64,000 nt of DNA from Verticiella sediminum (GCF_007558815.1 NZ_VLTJ01000039.1:124001-188000); one strand, 5' to 3'; shown: positions 20,115 through 28,716, counted from the first letter of the stretch. Notes: generated by a model from the letters alone, not told the origin. Program-made: numbers and translations.

Positions 20115-21596
20115 ATGAACGACATTCTGGCGTACGCAGAAACCGACCCGGTGCTTGCCGAGAACGACGATGGCGCGCGCGAAGCGGCCTTGCGCACCGA
20201 GTTGCTGGTGCAGCAGTACGAACTGCTCGCGCGCGAGGACCGCGCCATCCTGTTCGTGGTCGCGGGCCTGGATGGCGCCGGCAAAGGCTCTGCGGTGAAC
20301 CTGCTCAACGAGTGGATGGACCCGCGCCACATCCGCACCCTCGCTTTCGGCACGCCCACGCCGGAGGAACTGGCGCGGCCCATGATGTGGCGCTACTGGC
20401 GGGAGCTGCCCGCGCGCGGACGCATCGGCATCGTGTTCGGGTCCTGGTACCAGGCACTGTTCGCGCAGGCCGCGCGCCGCGCACGGGACGAAGAGGCGCT
20501 GGAGTCCATGGCGGCGGCGGTGCGCCGCTTCGAGGCCATGCTGGTGGCGGACCATGTCCAGGTGGTCAAGCTCTGGTTCCACCTCTCGCGCGACGCCCAG
20601 CGCGCCCGCTGCGCGCGTCTGGCGGCGAACCCGGATACGGCCTGGCGCGTGTCGCCGGACGATCTCAAGGTGGCCAAGCGTTTTGCGCGGCTGCGCGAAG
20701 CGGGCGAGCGGGTGATCGCCTCGACCCATGCCGAGCCTTGTCCGTGGATCGTGGTTCCCTCGGCGGACGATCGCTTTCGCGCCATGCGCACGGGCGAGGT
20801 GGTGCTGGCGGCGTTGCGCACGCCGCCCCCGGCGCCGAGTTTCGCCAAGCCAGTCAAGGTGGCCGACGGACGCCTGGACAATCTGGACTATGGCGATGCC
20901 GCGATGAAGCGCGGCGCCTACGAGAAGGAACTCATGCACTGGCAGGCGCGCGTGGGCCGCGCCGTACGCCAGGCGCGCTTTGGCCGCCGTTCGCTGGTGC
21001 TCGTCTTCGAGGGCAAGGATGCCGCGGGCAAGGGCGGCGCGATCCGCCGTGTGGGGCACGCACTGGACGTGCGCCAGTACCGCATCGTCCCGATCTCGGC
21101 GCCGAACGACATCGAGCGCGCGCACCCCTACCTCTGGCGCTTCTGGCAGCATGCGCCCACGCCGGGCCGGGTCACCATCTTCGATCGCTCCTGGTATGGC
21201 CGCGTGCTCGCCGAACGCGTGGAGCGCTTCGCTTCGCGCCGGGACTGGATGCGGGCCTATGAGGAGATCGACGATTTCGAGGCGCAGTGGGTGGCGCACG
21301 GTGCGATCCTCGTGAAATTCTGGCTCAGCATCTCCGACGATGAGCAGCTCAAGCGCTTTCGCGAACGCGAGAAGACTGCCTTCAAGAACTTCAAGATCAC
21401 GCCCGACGACTGGCGCAACCGTCGCAAGGGGTCGCAGTACCGGCGTGCGGCCGCCGACATGCTGGCGCACACCGACACGCCGCACGCGCCCTGGCACGTG
21501 ATCGCGACCGACGACAAGCGAACTGCGCGGGTACAGGTGCTGCGCACCGTCGCCCAGGCCCTGGAGCGGGCGCTGTCGACGGGCGACGAGACATGA
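20115..21596 (+). CDS. pap: Polyphosphate:AMP phosphotransferase (two-domain PPK2, class II)
   Basis: A 493-residue fusion of two polyphosphate kinase 2 domains, the arrangement of PAP, which phosphorylates AMP to ADP using polyphosphate. Domain 1 (about 20-245) carries a Walker A-like GLDGAGKG (51-58). Domain 2 (about 270-480) carries GKDAAGKG (300-307), a Walker B-like IFDRSWYGRVL and an Arg-rich lid (EREKTAFKNFKITPDDWRNR). Domain 1 retains its GK loop, but its lid is shorter. ATG 20115 is preceded by GGGAG (20099-20103, about 11 bases upstream). It is divergent from the Tat-methyltransferase gene. Confidence 0.92.
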   Translation: MNDILAYAETDPVLAENDDGAREAALRTELLVQQYELLAREDRAILFVVAGLDGAGKGSAVNLLNEWMDPRHIRTLAFGTPTPEELARPMMWRYWRELPARGRIGIVFGSWYQALFAQAARRARDEEALESMAAAVRRFEAMLVADHVQVVKLWFHLSRDAQRARCARLAANPDTAWRVSPDDLKVAKRFARLREAGERVIASTHAEPCPWIVVPSADDRFRAMRTGEVVLAALRTPPPAPSFAKPVKVADGRLDNLDYGDAAMKRGAYEKELMHWQARVGRAVRQARFGRRSLVLVFEGKDAAGKGGAIRRVGHALDVRQYRIVPISAPNDIERAHPYLWRFWQHAPTPGRVTIFDRSWYGRVLAERVERFASRRDWMRAYEEIDDFEAQWVAHGAILVKFWLSISDDEQLKRFREREKTAFKNFKITPDDWRNRRKGSQYRRAAADMLAHTDTPHAPWHVIATDDKRTARVQVLRTVAQALERALSTGDET

Positions 21597-21622
21597 GTGT
21601 CGGCGCGGGTTCGCGCCGTGGT

Positions 21623-22048
21623 TCAGCGCCCGGCGATGGCCTGCAGGATCATGCCGGTGGCGATCCCGACCAGCAGGTATTCGCCGTTGACGTGCACCCA
21701 CTGGTGGCCGCGCGGCGGGGGGCGGAAGTTGTAGGCGCGCCAGTCGCGCACCACGTAGCGCGGTTCGCGATAGCGTGCGGGCAGGCGGTCGCCGCGGCCC
21801 CAGCGTGGGCCGCGCGGCGGCGGCACCACGATGACTTGCGGCGGCGGGCCGCGGTGCCATGCCGGTGGCGGGCCGCCGCGCCAGCGGTCGTGCCGGTCTC
21901 CGCGACGGTCATGGCGGTCGTGCCGATCGTGGTCGCGCCAGGAGCGCTCGTGGCGAGGGCCACGGTCATCCCGGTCGCGGGCCAGGGCGTTGCCGGCGAG
22001 GCTCAACGCACAGAGCGCGGCGAGAGCGGCGGCGATGTAGCGTTTCAT
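21623..22048 (-). CDS. RcnB-family periplasmic protein
   Basis: A 141-residue secreted protein with signal peptide MKRYIAAALAALCALSLAGNALA. A His/Arg/Asp-rich stretch follows (repeated DRHDRHDRRGDRHDR, about 35-56), likely to bind metal or anion. The C-terminus has the RcnB-like pattern YRVVRDWRAYNFRPPPRGHQWVHVNGEYLLVGIATGMI (here beginning YVVRDW). RcnB proteins modulate Ni/Co homeostasis, but many relatives are uncharacterised. ATG 22048 has AGGAG six bases upstream. It converges on pap with 26 bp between. Confidence 0.8.
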   Translation of the reverse strand: MKRYIAAALAALCALSLAGNALARDRDDRGPRHERSWRDHDRHDRHDRRGDRHDRWRGGPPPAWHRGPPPQVIVVPPPRGPRWGRGDRLPARYREPRYVVRDWRAYNFRPPPRGHQWVHVNGEYLLVGIATGMILQAIAGR

Positions 22049-22209
22049 GATGCGTCTCCTGAGTTGATGGATCGCAGTGTAGCGACGCCGCCCGCGGCAA
22101 CTGTGGAGGAATGTTGAACGAATGTAAGGTCTATGTTGGGCCGAGCCCCGACGGGGCATGCGGATTGCTGGATCGGCGCGCGGACACGGGCCCGGGTGCG
22201 GCCGACATG

Positions 22210-22238
22210 TGTTGCATTTTGCAGGATCTTGCTACTAT
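22210..22238 (+). promoter_or_regulatory. Extended -10 promoter for the DUF1488-like/membrane protein pair
   Basis: TGCTACTAT (22230-22238) fits an extended -10 (TGn-TACTAT). TTGCAT lies 15 bp upstream (22212-22217) and TGTTGC 17 bp upstream. The start site would be near 22245, about 20 nt before the preferred start codon at 22267. Confidence 0.5.
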
Positions 22239-22266
22239 GCGAAGAAAAATACCGACGGAGGCGTCG

Positions 22267-22572
22267 ATGCCGGTGGGCGAATCCGACGACGCAGCGCCAG
22301 CAAGCACGCCGGTCGCGGACCATGACGGCGTGCGTTTCACGATCTTCTACGAAGTGCATGGCCCCAAGGTGTTCGTCATCGGCGCCGACGTGCTCATGCG
22401 GTGTTTCGGTGCCCCCAGCGCCCAGGCGGACGCCCTGTTGAACGCTTTTCGGCGGCACGAAGCACAGATCGTGGCGGCGGCCGGACGGCATCGCACCTCG
22501 GCGGGCGGCCTGACGGCCCTGTGCGAGGCGGACTTCGAACCAGGGGCGCCGCCGGCAGCATTCTCCTCGTAA
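22267..22572 (+). CDS. DUF1488-like small protein
   Basis: A 101-residue soluble protein. The core (GVRFTIFYEVHGPKVFVIGADVL, FGAPSAQADALLNAFRRHEAQIVAAA, and a final ALCEADF) has the pattern of DUF1488: a beta-rich start, then LxxxFG, an 'AFxxHxxxI' helix and a terminal DF. ATG 22267 is preferred because GGAGG sits five bases upstream and a promoter ends just before; ATG 22237 would lie inside that promoter. It is nine bases ahead of the tail-anchored gene, so the two form an operon. Function unknown. Confidence 0.6.
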   Translation: MPVGESDDAAPASTPVADHDGVRFTIFYEVHGPKVFVIGADVLMRCFGAPSAQADALLNAFRRHEAQIVAAAGRHRTSAGGLTALCEADFEPGAPPAAFSS

Positions 22573-22581
22573 GGAGCGAAG

Positions 22582-23301
22582 GTGAAGAACGAGATCGTAC
22601 TGCGACTGTTGCCGCTACAGGCGCACGACGCCGTGGCCACGGAGCAGGCCCTGCCCCCGGGCACCCAGGTCTTTCTGGCGCCGGTTCCCGATTTCCCCGG
22701 GGTCGAGGATGCCGTGGTCGTGTCGCTCGATCCGGATGGCGCCCAGCCCGTCGGCCGCGTTCCCGGAAACGACAACAGCCGGCTGTTCACGCGCCTCACC
22801 CGGGGCTCCATTGCCTCGGCCCAGGTGCAGGGGGCGGCGCCGCGCGGTGGCGTCATGCTGCGGATCCGGGTGGAAGACTTCGGCAATTCGGGCCTGCCCG
22901 TGGATACGCGAGAGGTGCTGCCTTCTCGGCCGCCACGCCGTACGGCCGTCCTGAGCCTGGCCGAGGCGCCGACCACCTTCGAGCGCGACGACGTCAACGC
23001 GTGGGTCCGGCAGATCGCGGCGCGCATCGGCGAAGCCGAGAGCCGCGGCGAGGACATGCAGGCGTTCATGGATGATCAGTTCACCGAGATGCGCGCCTAC
23101 GAGGCCCGGCTGCCGCCCGCCTCGCGGCAGCGGCTGCGCGAGTGGTATTACCAGGAAGTGTCCCGCCTGGACGAAGCCTATGGCCCGGCCAAGGCATGGC
23201 TTTCCGGGCAGGAGCAGCCGAAGCAGGGCGGCATACGCCGTTGGCTGTGGCTGGTCGTGATCCTGCTGCTGGTGATCGGGATGATCTACGAGGCGCGCTG
23301 A
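22582..23301 (+). CDS. Tail-anchored protein with HIRAN-like N-terminus
   Basis: A 239-residue protein of unknown function. Residues about 30-75 (FLAPVPDFPGVEDAVVVSLDPDGAQPVGRVPGNDNSRLFTRLTRG) loosely follow the HIRAN pattern (PDNxxDxxAVxV...G...VGxVP...L...L..G), a fold that in other proteins reads DNA ends; this match is weak and by eye. The middle (about 130-210) is helical and charged. A single C-terminal transmembrane helix (WLWLVVILLLVIGMIYEAR) ends the protein, so the bulk faces the cytoplasm. RBS AAGGAG lies before ATG 22582. It is paired with the DUF1488-like gene. Confidence 0.55.
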   Translation: MKNEIVLRLLPLQAHDAVATEQALPPGTQVFLAPVPDFPGVEDAVVVSLDPDGAQPVGRVPGNDNSRLFTRLTRGSIASAQVQGAAPRGGVMLRIRVEDFGNSGLPVDTREVLPSRPPRRTAVLSLAEAPTTFERDDVNAWVRQIAARIGEAESRGEDMQAFMDDQFTEMRAYEARLPPASRQRLREWYYQEVSRLDEAYGPAKAWLSGQEQPKQGGIRRWLWLVVILLLVIGMIYEAR

Positions 23302-23359
23302 AGGTTCGTGCGCGAGCCAGGCCGCTCATGCGCCAGGCCTCCTTGCGCTCGCTCATTCT

Positions 23360-23779
23360 TTAATAGTTCGCCCAGATGCCCGGAGTGACGAGTTCGAGCA
23401 GATTGTCGTCCGGATCGCGGAAATACACGCTCACCGCGCCGCGCGGCCAGCGCACTTCGCCTTCGATGTCGATCTCGTGCGCGGCCAGACGGCTGCGCCA
23501 ATCGTCCAGGCTGGCCGCCGCCACGGCGAAGGCGTAGTGCGCGCCACCCGCACCCCGGTGCGGCGGGATGCTGCCGCCCGGCAGCACTTCGGTCTGGTGC
23601 GTCGCGCCCTGCTGGAACAGCAGCAGGGCGCTGGGGCCCACCGGATAGGCCGTCATGCGATGATCGTCGAACATGGGCTCGAGCTGCAGCACGGTTTCGT
23701 AGAAGCGGCGTGCGCGCGCCATGTCGGCGACATACAGGCCGGTTTCGAGCACGGCGTCGAGTCTGGGCGTTGCTGGCAT
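23360..23779 (-). CDS. VOC-family (glyoxalase/bleomycin resistance/dioxygenase) protein
   Basis: A 139-residue single-chain VOC protein made of two beta-alpha-beta-beta-beta modules: LDAVLETGLYVADMARARRFYETVLQLEP, and GGAHYAFAVAAASLDDWRSRL...YFRDPDDNLLELVTPG. The RDPDDNLLEL motif supplies the usual C-terminal metal-ligand Glu, and GGAHYAF the His. The substrate cannot be told from sequence. ATG 23779 has GGAG five bases upstream. It is divergent from the GNAT gene with an 88-bp gap. Confidence 0.85.
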   Translation of the reverse strand: MPATPRLDAVLETGLYVADMARARRFYETVLQLEPMFDDHRMTAYPVGPSALLLFQQGATHQTEVLPGGSIPPHRGAGGAHYAFAVAAASLDDWRSRLAAHEIDIEGEVRWPRGAVSVYFRDPDDNLLELVTPGIWANY

Positions 23780-23867
23780 GGTGATCTCCATCGGGCATGG
23801 CACGAACCGCCGCAAGCCGCGGGCCTGCGCAGTATCATCGCTTCCTTTGCGACCTGACACCCCCATC

Positions 23868-24410
23868 ATGAGCACCGTCCGCTCCGTTTCCTCGCCCACC
23901 GTGCGCGACGCGCGCGAAGACGACATGGCCCGCGTGCTGGAGATCTACACGCCCTATGTGCTGCACGGGCGCGCCACCTTCGAGGAGCAGCCGCCGACGC
24001 TGCAGGACATGCTGGCCCGTCGCGCTGCGGTGCTCGCCGCCGGCCTGCCCTACCTGGTTGCCGAGCTGGATGGCGCGATTCTGGGCTACGCCTATGCGGG
24101 CTCGTACCGGGCTCGTCCTGCCTATCGCTACACCATCGAGGACTCGGTCTACGTGGCCGACGGTTCGGGCGGGCTCGGCGTGGGCAGCGCGCTGCTGGCC
24201 GCCCTGGTCGCCCGCTGCGAGGCCGGCCCATGGCGGCAGATGGTGGCGGTGATCGGCGGCAGCGACAACCTGGGGTCGGTCGCGTTGCATCGCCGCATGG
24301 GTTTCGAGCCGATCGGCACCATGCCCGCCGTCGGCTACAAGCTGGGCGACTGGGTCGATACGGTCATCATGCAGCGCCCTTTGGGGCCAGGACGCAGCAC
24401 CGCGCCGTAG
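23868..24410 (+). CDS. GNAT N-acetyltransferase of the phosphinothricin/methionine sulfone acetyltransferase group
   Basis: A 180-residue acetyltransferase. It follows the PAT/Bar/MnaT pattern: VRDAREDDMARVLEIYTPYVLHGRATFEEQPPT, LPYLVAELDGAILGYAYAGSYRARPAYRYTIEDSVYV, acetyl-CoA loop GLGVGSALLAALV (normally R/Q-x-x-G-x-G/A, here with GG-LGVGS), and IGGSDNLGSVALHRRMGFEPIGTM. Relatives acetylate phosphinothricin-like amino acids or methionine sulfoximine in cells; the true substrate is unknown. ATG 23868 gives the standard N-terminus. Confidence 0.87.
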   Translation: MSTVRSVSSPTVRDAREDDMARVLEIYTPYVLHGRATFEEQPPTLQDMLARRAAVLAAGLPYLVAELDGAILGYAYAGSYRARPAYRYTIEDSVYVADGSGGLGVGSALLAALVARCEAGPWRQMVAVIGGSDNLGSVALHRRMGFEPIGTMPAVGYKLGDWVDTVIMQRPLGPGRSTAP

Positions 24411-24545
24411 ATCCGCGCGGCGCGGGCACTTGTCGGCGTACATGGCCTGTTGCGCTGCGGCCGGCAGGCTCGACAGCCTGTCGTGCCGGGCCGTGTCGCA
24501 GGCGGCGAAGCCAGCGCGGGCGCGGTTGGCGCCCGCGCCACGGTC

Positions 24546-25304
24546 TCAGCCGTTCGGCACGAGCAGCACGATGCCCGACAGAATCAGCAGCAAAGTGACG
24601 GCCAAGCGCAGCGCGGCCGGGGAGGGGGCGTAGCCGATGCGGTGCTGTGCCCAGGTAATGCCCTGGACCACCGGCAGCGCACCCGCAGCGAGCCAGAACG
24701 ACTGCATCGTGAAGCCCCCCACGCCGAGCACCATGACCAGCCGGGCGAGCGAGGTGAAGGCGAAGCTGGCGATCAGGGCCTGGCGTATCTGTTCGGCCGG
24801 CATGGGCTGGCGGAACATGTGAAAGACCAGCGGTGGCCCGCCGGTGGAGAACAGGCCGCCGAGCAGCCCGGAAAGCACGCCCGCGGCGGTGAAGCTGGGC
24901 GGCGGCGACATCGTGCTGCGGCCCTGCCGCTGGAGCAGGAGCAGGACGGCGCACACGATGATGCTCGCGCCCAGCAGGGCACGCAGCATCTGCACCGAAT
25001 GGTTGCCCAGCCAGGTGAGTATGCCCACGCCGATCGCCACACCGACCAGGCTGCCCGTCAACGTCGGGCGCAGCCAGCGCCAGGGCGGGCTCGCGCCGCG
25101 CAGGCGAAAGTAGGCCCAGGCGTTGGCCAACGACAAGATCATGGCAGCGTTGGCGGCATCGTGGATGGTGGCCAGATCGAACACCGCGACCAGGCTCAGC
25201 AGGATCAGCGAGAATGCGAAACCGGTGAGGTTCTGGGCAATCGTTGCGAGCGCAACACTGACGAGAAAGATCAGGTAGGGGCCAAGAGCAGGCAGTGATG
25301 TCAT
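24546..25304 (-). CDS. TSUP-family (TauE/SafE) membrane permease
   Basis: A 252-residue integral membrane protein with about eight hydrophobic helices in two repeats. The first carries IAQNLTGFAFSLILLSLVA, and the second GVLSGLLGGLFSTGGPPLVFHMFRQPM, with the GGxxGxGGxP loop typical of sulfite/taurine exporters. It may carry a sulfonate or organic acid. ATG 25304 is used, but no good ribosome site is visible; a TTG at 25343 is an in-frame alternative. It converges on the GNAT gene. Confidence 0.83.
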   Translation of the reverse strand: MTSLPALGPYLIFLVSVALATIAQNLTGFAFSLILLSLVAVFDLATIHDAANAAMILSLANAWAYFRLRGASPPWRWLRPTLTGSLVGVAIGVGILTWLGNHSVQMLRALLGASIIVCAVLLLLQRQGRSTMSPPPSFTAAGVLSGLLGGLFSTGGPPLVFHMFRQPMPAEQIRQALIASFAFTSLARLVMVLGVGGFTMQSFWLAAGALPVVQGITWAQHRIGYAPSPAALRLAVTLLLILSGIVLLVPNG

Positions 25305-25402
25305 GCGGGCAGCGGACGCGGCGCTGAAGGTGTGGAGGGGCAAGGAGGGCGGGCGCGGCCGGCGCGCCCGCCAGGGTGATTAGAGCATGCGTGGCGCCGC
25401 GC

Positions 25403-26293
25403 TCACGCGCGCGCGGCGAGCTCGGCGATGGCGTCGGCAATCTGCCGGTTCAGCGCGTGCGGAATGTTGTGCCCCATGCCGGCGATCTCCAGCAGGCGCG
25501 CGCCGGGCACGTGCGCGGCCGTGTCGCGCCCGCCTTCGGCCCGTACCAGCGGATCGTCGGCACCGTGGATCACCAGCGTCGGCACGCTGAGCCGCGCGAG
25601 CGCGGGCCGCCGGTCCGGCGCGGCCAGGATGGCGGCATACTGCCGGGCGAACCCGTCCGGCCGGAAGGCCCGGTCCAGGTCTTCCTCGGCACGCGCGCGC
25701 AGCTCGGCCGCGTCTTCCGCGTGCGCCGGGCTGCCGATCACCTGCGCACGCATCACGGCCTCGTCCAGGAAGGCGGCGCGATCGACCCGGGGGTCGGCCC
25801 TGCGTCCCGTCAGGGCCTGCGAAGCGGCATCGGTGGCTTTGGGAAGATCGGGGTTGCCGGTGCTCGACATGATGGAAGTCAGGCTGGCCGTGCGTTGCGG
25901 ATGCCGGATCGCCACCAGTTGCGCGATCATGCCGCCCATGGAAGCGCCCGCGACGTGCGCGCGCTCGATTTGCAGATGATCGAGCAGGGCGGCGACGTCG
26001 TCGGCCATGTCGTCCAGCGTGTAGGGAACCGCCGGCGCCTCGCCGCGGGCCTTGGCCGCCAGCACGGCGCGAAAGTCGGGTACGCCGGCGTCTTCGTGGC
26101 CATCGGACAGGCCGATGTCGCGGTTGTCGAACCGGATCACGCGAAAGCCATGCGCGGCCAGGGTTTGCACGAAAGGTTCGGACCAGCGCGTGAGCTGCGT
26201 GCCCACACCCCCGATCAGAATAATCGGTTTGGAATTCTCAGGGGCACTGATCTCGTAATGGATGCCTACTCCGTTGCAGATGGCCTTGGGCAC
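25403..26293 (-). CDS. Alpha/beta-fold hydrolase
   Basis: A 296-residue serine hydrolase of the 3-oxoadipate enol-lactonase/haloperoxidase-like group. The oxyanion region IILIGGVGTQLTRW and RVIRFDNRDIGLSD are followed by the nucleophile elbow GASMGG (Ser about residue 117), Asp in HGADDPLV and His in GMGHNIP. The start is GTG 26293 with AGGAG eight bases upstream; a longer ATG extension to 26470 would run into the divergent gene. It is divergent from the monooxygenase gene, possibly acting on its ester product (inference). Confidence 0.88.
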   Translation of the reverse strand: MPKAICNGVGIHYEISAPENSKPIILIGGVGTQLTRWSEPFVQTLAAHGFRVIRFDNRDIGLSDGHEDAGVPDFRAVLAAKARGEAPAVPYTLDDMADDVAALLDHLQIERAHVAGASMGGMIAQLVAIRHPQRTASLTSIMSSTGNPDLPKATDAASQALTGRRADPRVDRAAFLDEAVMRAQVIGSPAHAEDAAELRARAEEDLDRAFRPDGFARQYAAILAAPDRRPALARLSVPTLVIHGADDPLVRAEGGRDTAAHVPGARLLEIAGMGHNIPHALNRQIADAIAELAARA

Positions 26294-26438
26294 GTGTGTC
26301 TCCTTTTCATGGTTGTCGTCAGGCTGCGCCCTAGGATACCGCGTCGCTGCCGAGCGTGCCCCGGTATGCGGGAAAGCACGGGGTGGCTGCCAAATTCGTA
26401 AAGGTAGTATGGTGGTCGACGACCCACGGAGTTCGTCC

Positions 26439-27944
26439 ATGTCCACTTTGCACTTCGATGTCATCGTCATCGGCGCCGGCCTGTCCGGGATCGGCGTCGC
26501 GCGCTATCTGCAGCAGCGCCTGCCCGGCAAGCGCTACGCCATTCTCGAGAGCAAGGCCCGCATGGGCGGCACCTGGGATCTGTTCCGCTATCCCGGCATC
26601 CGTTCCGACAGCGACATGCACACCATGGGGTACGCGTTCAAACCCTGGACGGAACCCAAGGCGATTGCGGACGGCCCTTCCATCCTGTCCTACATCCGGG
26701 AAACGGCCGCCGAGAACGGCATCGAGCAGCACATCCGCTACGGTCATCGCGTGCGCGTAGCGGCCTACAGTTCGACCACCCAGCGCTGGACGCTGCGAGT
26801 TGAGCACGAGGGCCGCACCCTGGCGTTCAGTTGCGGGTTCCTGCTGTCCTGCGCTGGGTACTACCGCCACGACGAGGGCTATCTGCCGCGTTGGGAAGGC
26901 TACGAGGACTATCGCGGCACGCTGGTGCATCCGCAGTTCTGGCCCGAGGATCTGGACTACACCGGCAAGACGGTCGCCATCATCGGCTCGGGCGCCACGG
27001 CGGTCACGCTCACGCCCTCGCTGGCGCAAAAGGCCGCCCACGTCTACCAGATCCAGCGCTCGCCCACCTACATCGTCAACCGGCCGGCGCAGGACCGCTT
27101 CGCCAACACGCTGCGTCGCTGCCTGCCGGAGCGCCTCGCCTACGGCATCACGCGCTGGAAGACCATCATGGCCGGTGCGCGCCGGCGCAAGCGGATGGCC
27201 CGCGACATCCAGCGCGCCAAGCGCATGCTGGTCGCCGACGTCGCCAGGCAGCTCGGCCCGGATCTCGACTGGCGCACACACTTCGTCCCGGACTACTGGC
27301 CCGGCCAGCAGCGCATCTGCGTGGTGCCGGACGGCGACATGTTCCGCGCCCTGCGCGCAGGCAGCGCGAGCATGGTCACCGGCCGGATCGAGCGCTTCAC
27401 GGCCACCGGCCTGCGCATGGAAGGCGGCCGCGAGATCGACGCCGACATCGTCGTCACCGCCACCGGCCTGGTGCTGCAGTGCCTGGGCGGCATGCAGGTG
27501 AGCGTGGACGGCCAGCCGGTCGACCCGTCCCGCCTGCTCATCTACAAGGGCTTCATGTATTCCAACCTGCCCAACTTGATCTATTTCACCGGCTATACCA
27601 ACGCTTCCTGGACCCTCAAGATCGACCTCGTCGCGGACTACGCCTGCCGCCTGCTCGCGCACATGGAGCGCGCCGGCCACACTCAGGTCGTCCCGCTGGC
27701 CGATGACGCCGCCTTCGCCCAGACCGGCAACGCCCTGGCCAAGTTCACCGCCGGATATGTTGTACGCGCGGCACACCGCATGCCCAAACACGGCGCAAAA
27801 TACCCCTGGCTCCATGAGCAGGACTATTTCTGGGACCGCAAAGTATTGCGCAGGGGTAAGATCGACGACGGTACGCTGCGGTTCTCGCAAGGCGAGGCCG
27901 TCATCCTGCCGGAAGCGCAACAAGTGGAGGCGAGTGCGGCATGA
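26439..27944 (+). CDS. Baeyer-Villiger-type flavin monooxygenase
   Basis: A 501-residue FAD/NADPH enzyme. An N-terminal Rossmann motif (GAGLSG, about 13-18) binds FAD. The BVMO fingerprint is present as YRGTLVHPQFWP (FxGxxxHxxxW with Tyr for Phe), and a second dinucleotide site GSGATAV follows. Such enzymes insert oxygen into ketones to give esters or lactones. The neighbouring divergent hydrolase could cleave the product. The last 4 bp overlap a lipoprotein gene. Upstream ATG 26409 is an alternative start. Confidence 0.9.
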   Translation: MSTLHFDVIVIGAGLSGIGVARYLQQRLPGKRYAILESKARMGGTWDLFRYPGIRSDSDMHTMGYAFKPWTEPKAIADGPSILSYIRETAAENGIEQHIRYGHRVRVAAYSSTTQRWTLRVEHEGRTLAFSCGFLLSCAGYYRHDEGYLPRWEGYEDYRGTLVHPQFWPEDLDYTGKTVAIIGSGATAVTLTPSLAQKAAHVYQIQRSPTYIVNRPAQDRFANTLRRCLPERLAYGITRWKTIMAGARRRKRMARDIQRAKRMLVADVARQLGPDLDWRTHFVPDYWPGQQRICVVPDGDMFRALRAGSASMVTGRIERFTATGLRMEGGREIDADIVVTATGLVLQCLGGMQVSVDGQPVDPSRLLIYKGFMYSNLPNLIYFTGYTNASWTLKIDLVADYACRLLAHMERAGHTQVVPLADDAAFAQTGNALAKFTAGYVVRAAHRMPKHGAKYPWLHEQDYFWDRKVLRRGKIDDGTLRFSQGEAVILPEAQQVEASAA

Positions 27945-28216
27945 CCACGATCGTACGAGGGCTGGGCGCGGCGTTGACGGCAGGCGTGGTGTCGGCATGT
28001 TCGTCTCCCAGCGCCGTGCCGCCCGTGGCCGCCGGCCGGGACACGCAGCGCATCGGCATGGCCAACCCGGCGTCCGTGTACTGCCGCTCCCAGGGCGGCA
28101 GCAGCGTTCCCATGCTGGGCCCTCGGGGTGAGTACGCCCTGTGTCGCCTGCCCGACGGCACGCGCGAGGAAGAATGGTCGCTCTATCGCAGCGCCAATCC
28201 CGTGGCGTCGCGCTAG
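27941..28216 (+). CDS. DUF333-family small lipoprotein
   Basis: A 91-residue exported protein with an N-terminal hydrophobic signal and a lipobox-like VVSAC (Cys about residue 20). The mature part has the DUF333 signature: NPASVYCRSQGGSSVPM...GEYALCRLPDGTREEEWSLYR, with two conserved Cys that may pair. Some DUF333 proteins are annotated as hemolysins, without good support. It starts within the stop of the monooxygenase gene (ATGA at 27941-27944), so the two are translationally coupled. Confidence 0.82.
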   Translation: MTTIVRGLGAALTAGVVSACSSPSAVPPVAAGRDTQRIGMANPASVYCRSQGGSSVPMLGPRGEYALCRLPDGTREEEWSLYRSANPVASR

Positions 28217-28261
28217 GCGCTGCGCCGGTAGCGCCTAGGCCCCGCTTTGCGCGACGCGCAG

Positions 28262-28290
28262 TTGCGCGCGGAAAAAAAGCCCTATATAAT
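28262..28290 (+). promoter_or_regulatory. tRNA-Lys promoter
   Basis: TTGCGC (28262-28267) and a perfect TATAAT (28285-28290) are separated by 17 bp. The predicted start, near 28297, is about 37 nt ahead of the mature tRNA 5' end. Confidence 0.75.
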
Positions 28291-28333
28291 TTTGTTTCTT
28301 CGCAGCACGCACAGCAGTGCGCGTGACGCCGAA

Positions 28334-28409
28334 GGGCTGTTAGCTCAGTTGGTAGAGCAGCGGACTCTTAATCCGTAGGTCGAGTGTTCGAGCCACTCAC
28401 AGCCCACCA
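28334..28409 (+). tRNA. tRNA-Lys (anticodon CTT)
   Basis: The 76-nt cloverleaf is complete. The acceptor stem GGGCTGT pairs with ACAGCCC. The D-loop is TTAGCTCAGTTGGTAGAGC, and the anticodon stem GCGGA/TCCGT encloses CTCTTAA, so the anticodon is CTT. The T-arm is GAGTG-TTCGAGC-CACTC. CCA is encoded (28407-28409). A terminator follows after about 45 bp, and an integrase remnant reads toward its 3' end. Confidence 0.97.
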
Positions 28410-28418
28410 GAATTCTCC

Positions 28419-28451
28419 AGTAGTACAAGCATCTATCTAGTAGTACAAGCA
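28419..28451. repeat. 13-bp direct repeat just after tRNA-Lys
   Basis: AGTAGTACAAGCA occurs at 28419-28431 and again at 28439-28451, 20 bp apart. Directly repeated short sites beside a tRNA and an integrase remnant resemble integrase arm-binding sites of an integrated element. Confidence 0.8.
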
Positions 28452-28454
28452 CTT

Positions 28455-28482
28455 AGCCGCTACCCGCTCGGAGCGGCTTTTT
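28455..28482 (+). terminator. Rho-independent terminator after tRNA-Lys
   Basis: AGCCGCT (28455-28461) pairs perfectly with AGCGGCT (28472-28478), with a 10-base loop and TTTT after the stem. It would end the tRNA transcript. Confidence 0.75.
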
Positions 28483-28686
28483 GTTTTGGGCCGACTGTGC
28501 CGCAAACGTGACGTTGGTGACGTTGTTCACGCACGTGGGGCCGTACCAGGCGCCCAGGTGCGCATACGCCTTCACCATCTCCAGCGTCTCGCAGTCGCCC
28601 GACCCCTTCAGCGCGAACAACGACGTGCCCGACTGCACCGTACGGGCGCGGCCGAGGTTGGTTACTGCGTCGGTTCCTGCGGTAAG

Positions 28687-28716
28687 CGGTGTGGGCACGT
28701 CCGGTGTGGGCACGTC
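28687..28716. repeat. 15-bp perfect tandem duplication
   Basis: The unit CGGTGTGGGCACGTC occurs twice in direct succession (28687-28701 and 28702-28716). In the minus-strand remnant frame it yields the repeated VPTP motif. Confidence 0.9.
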
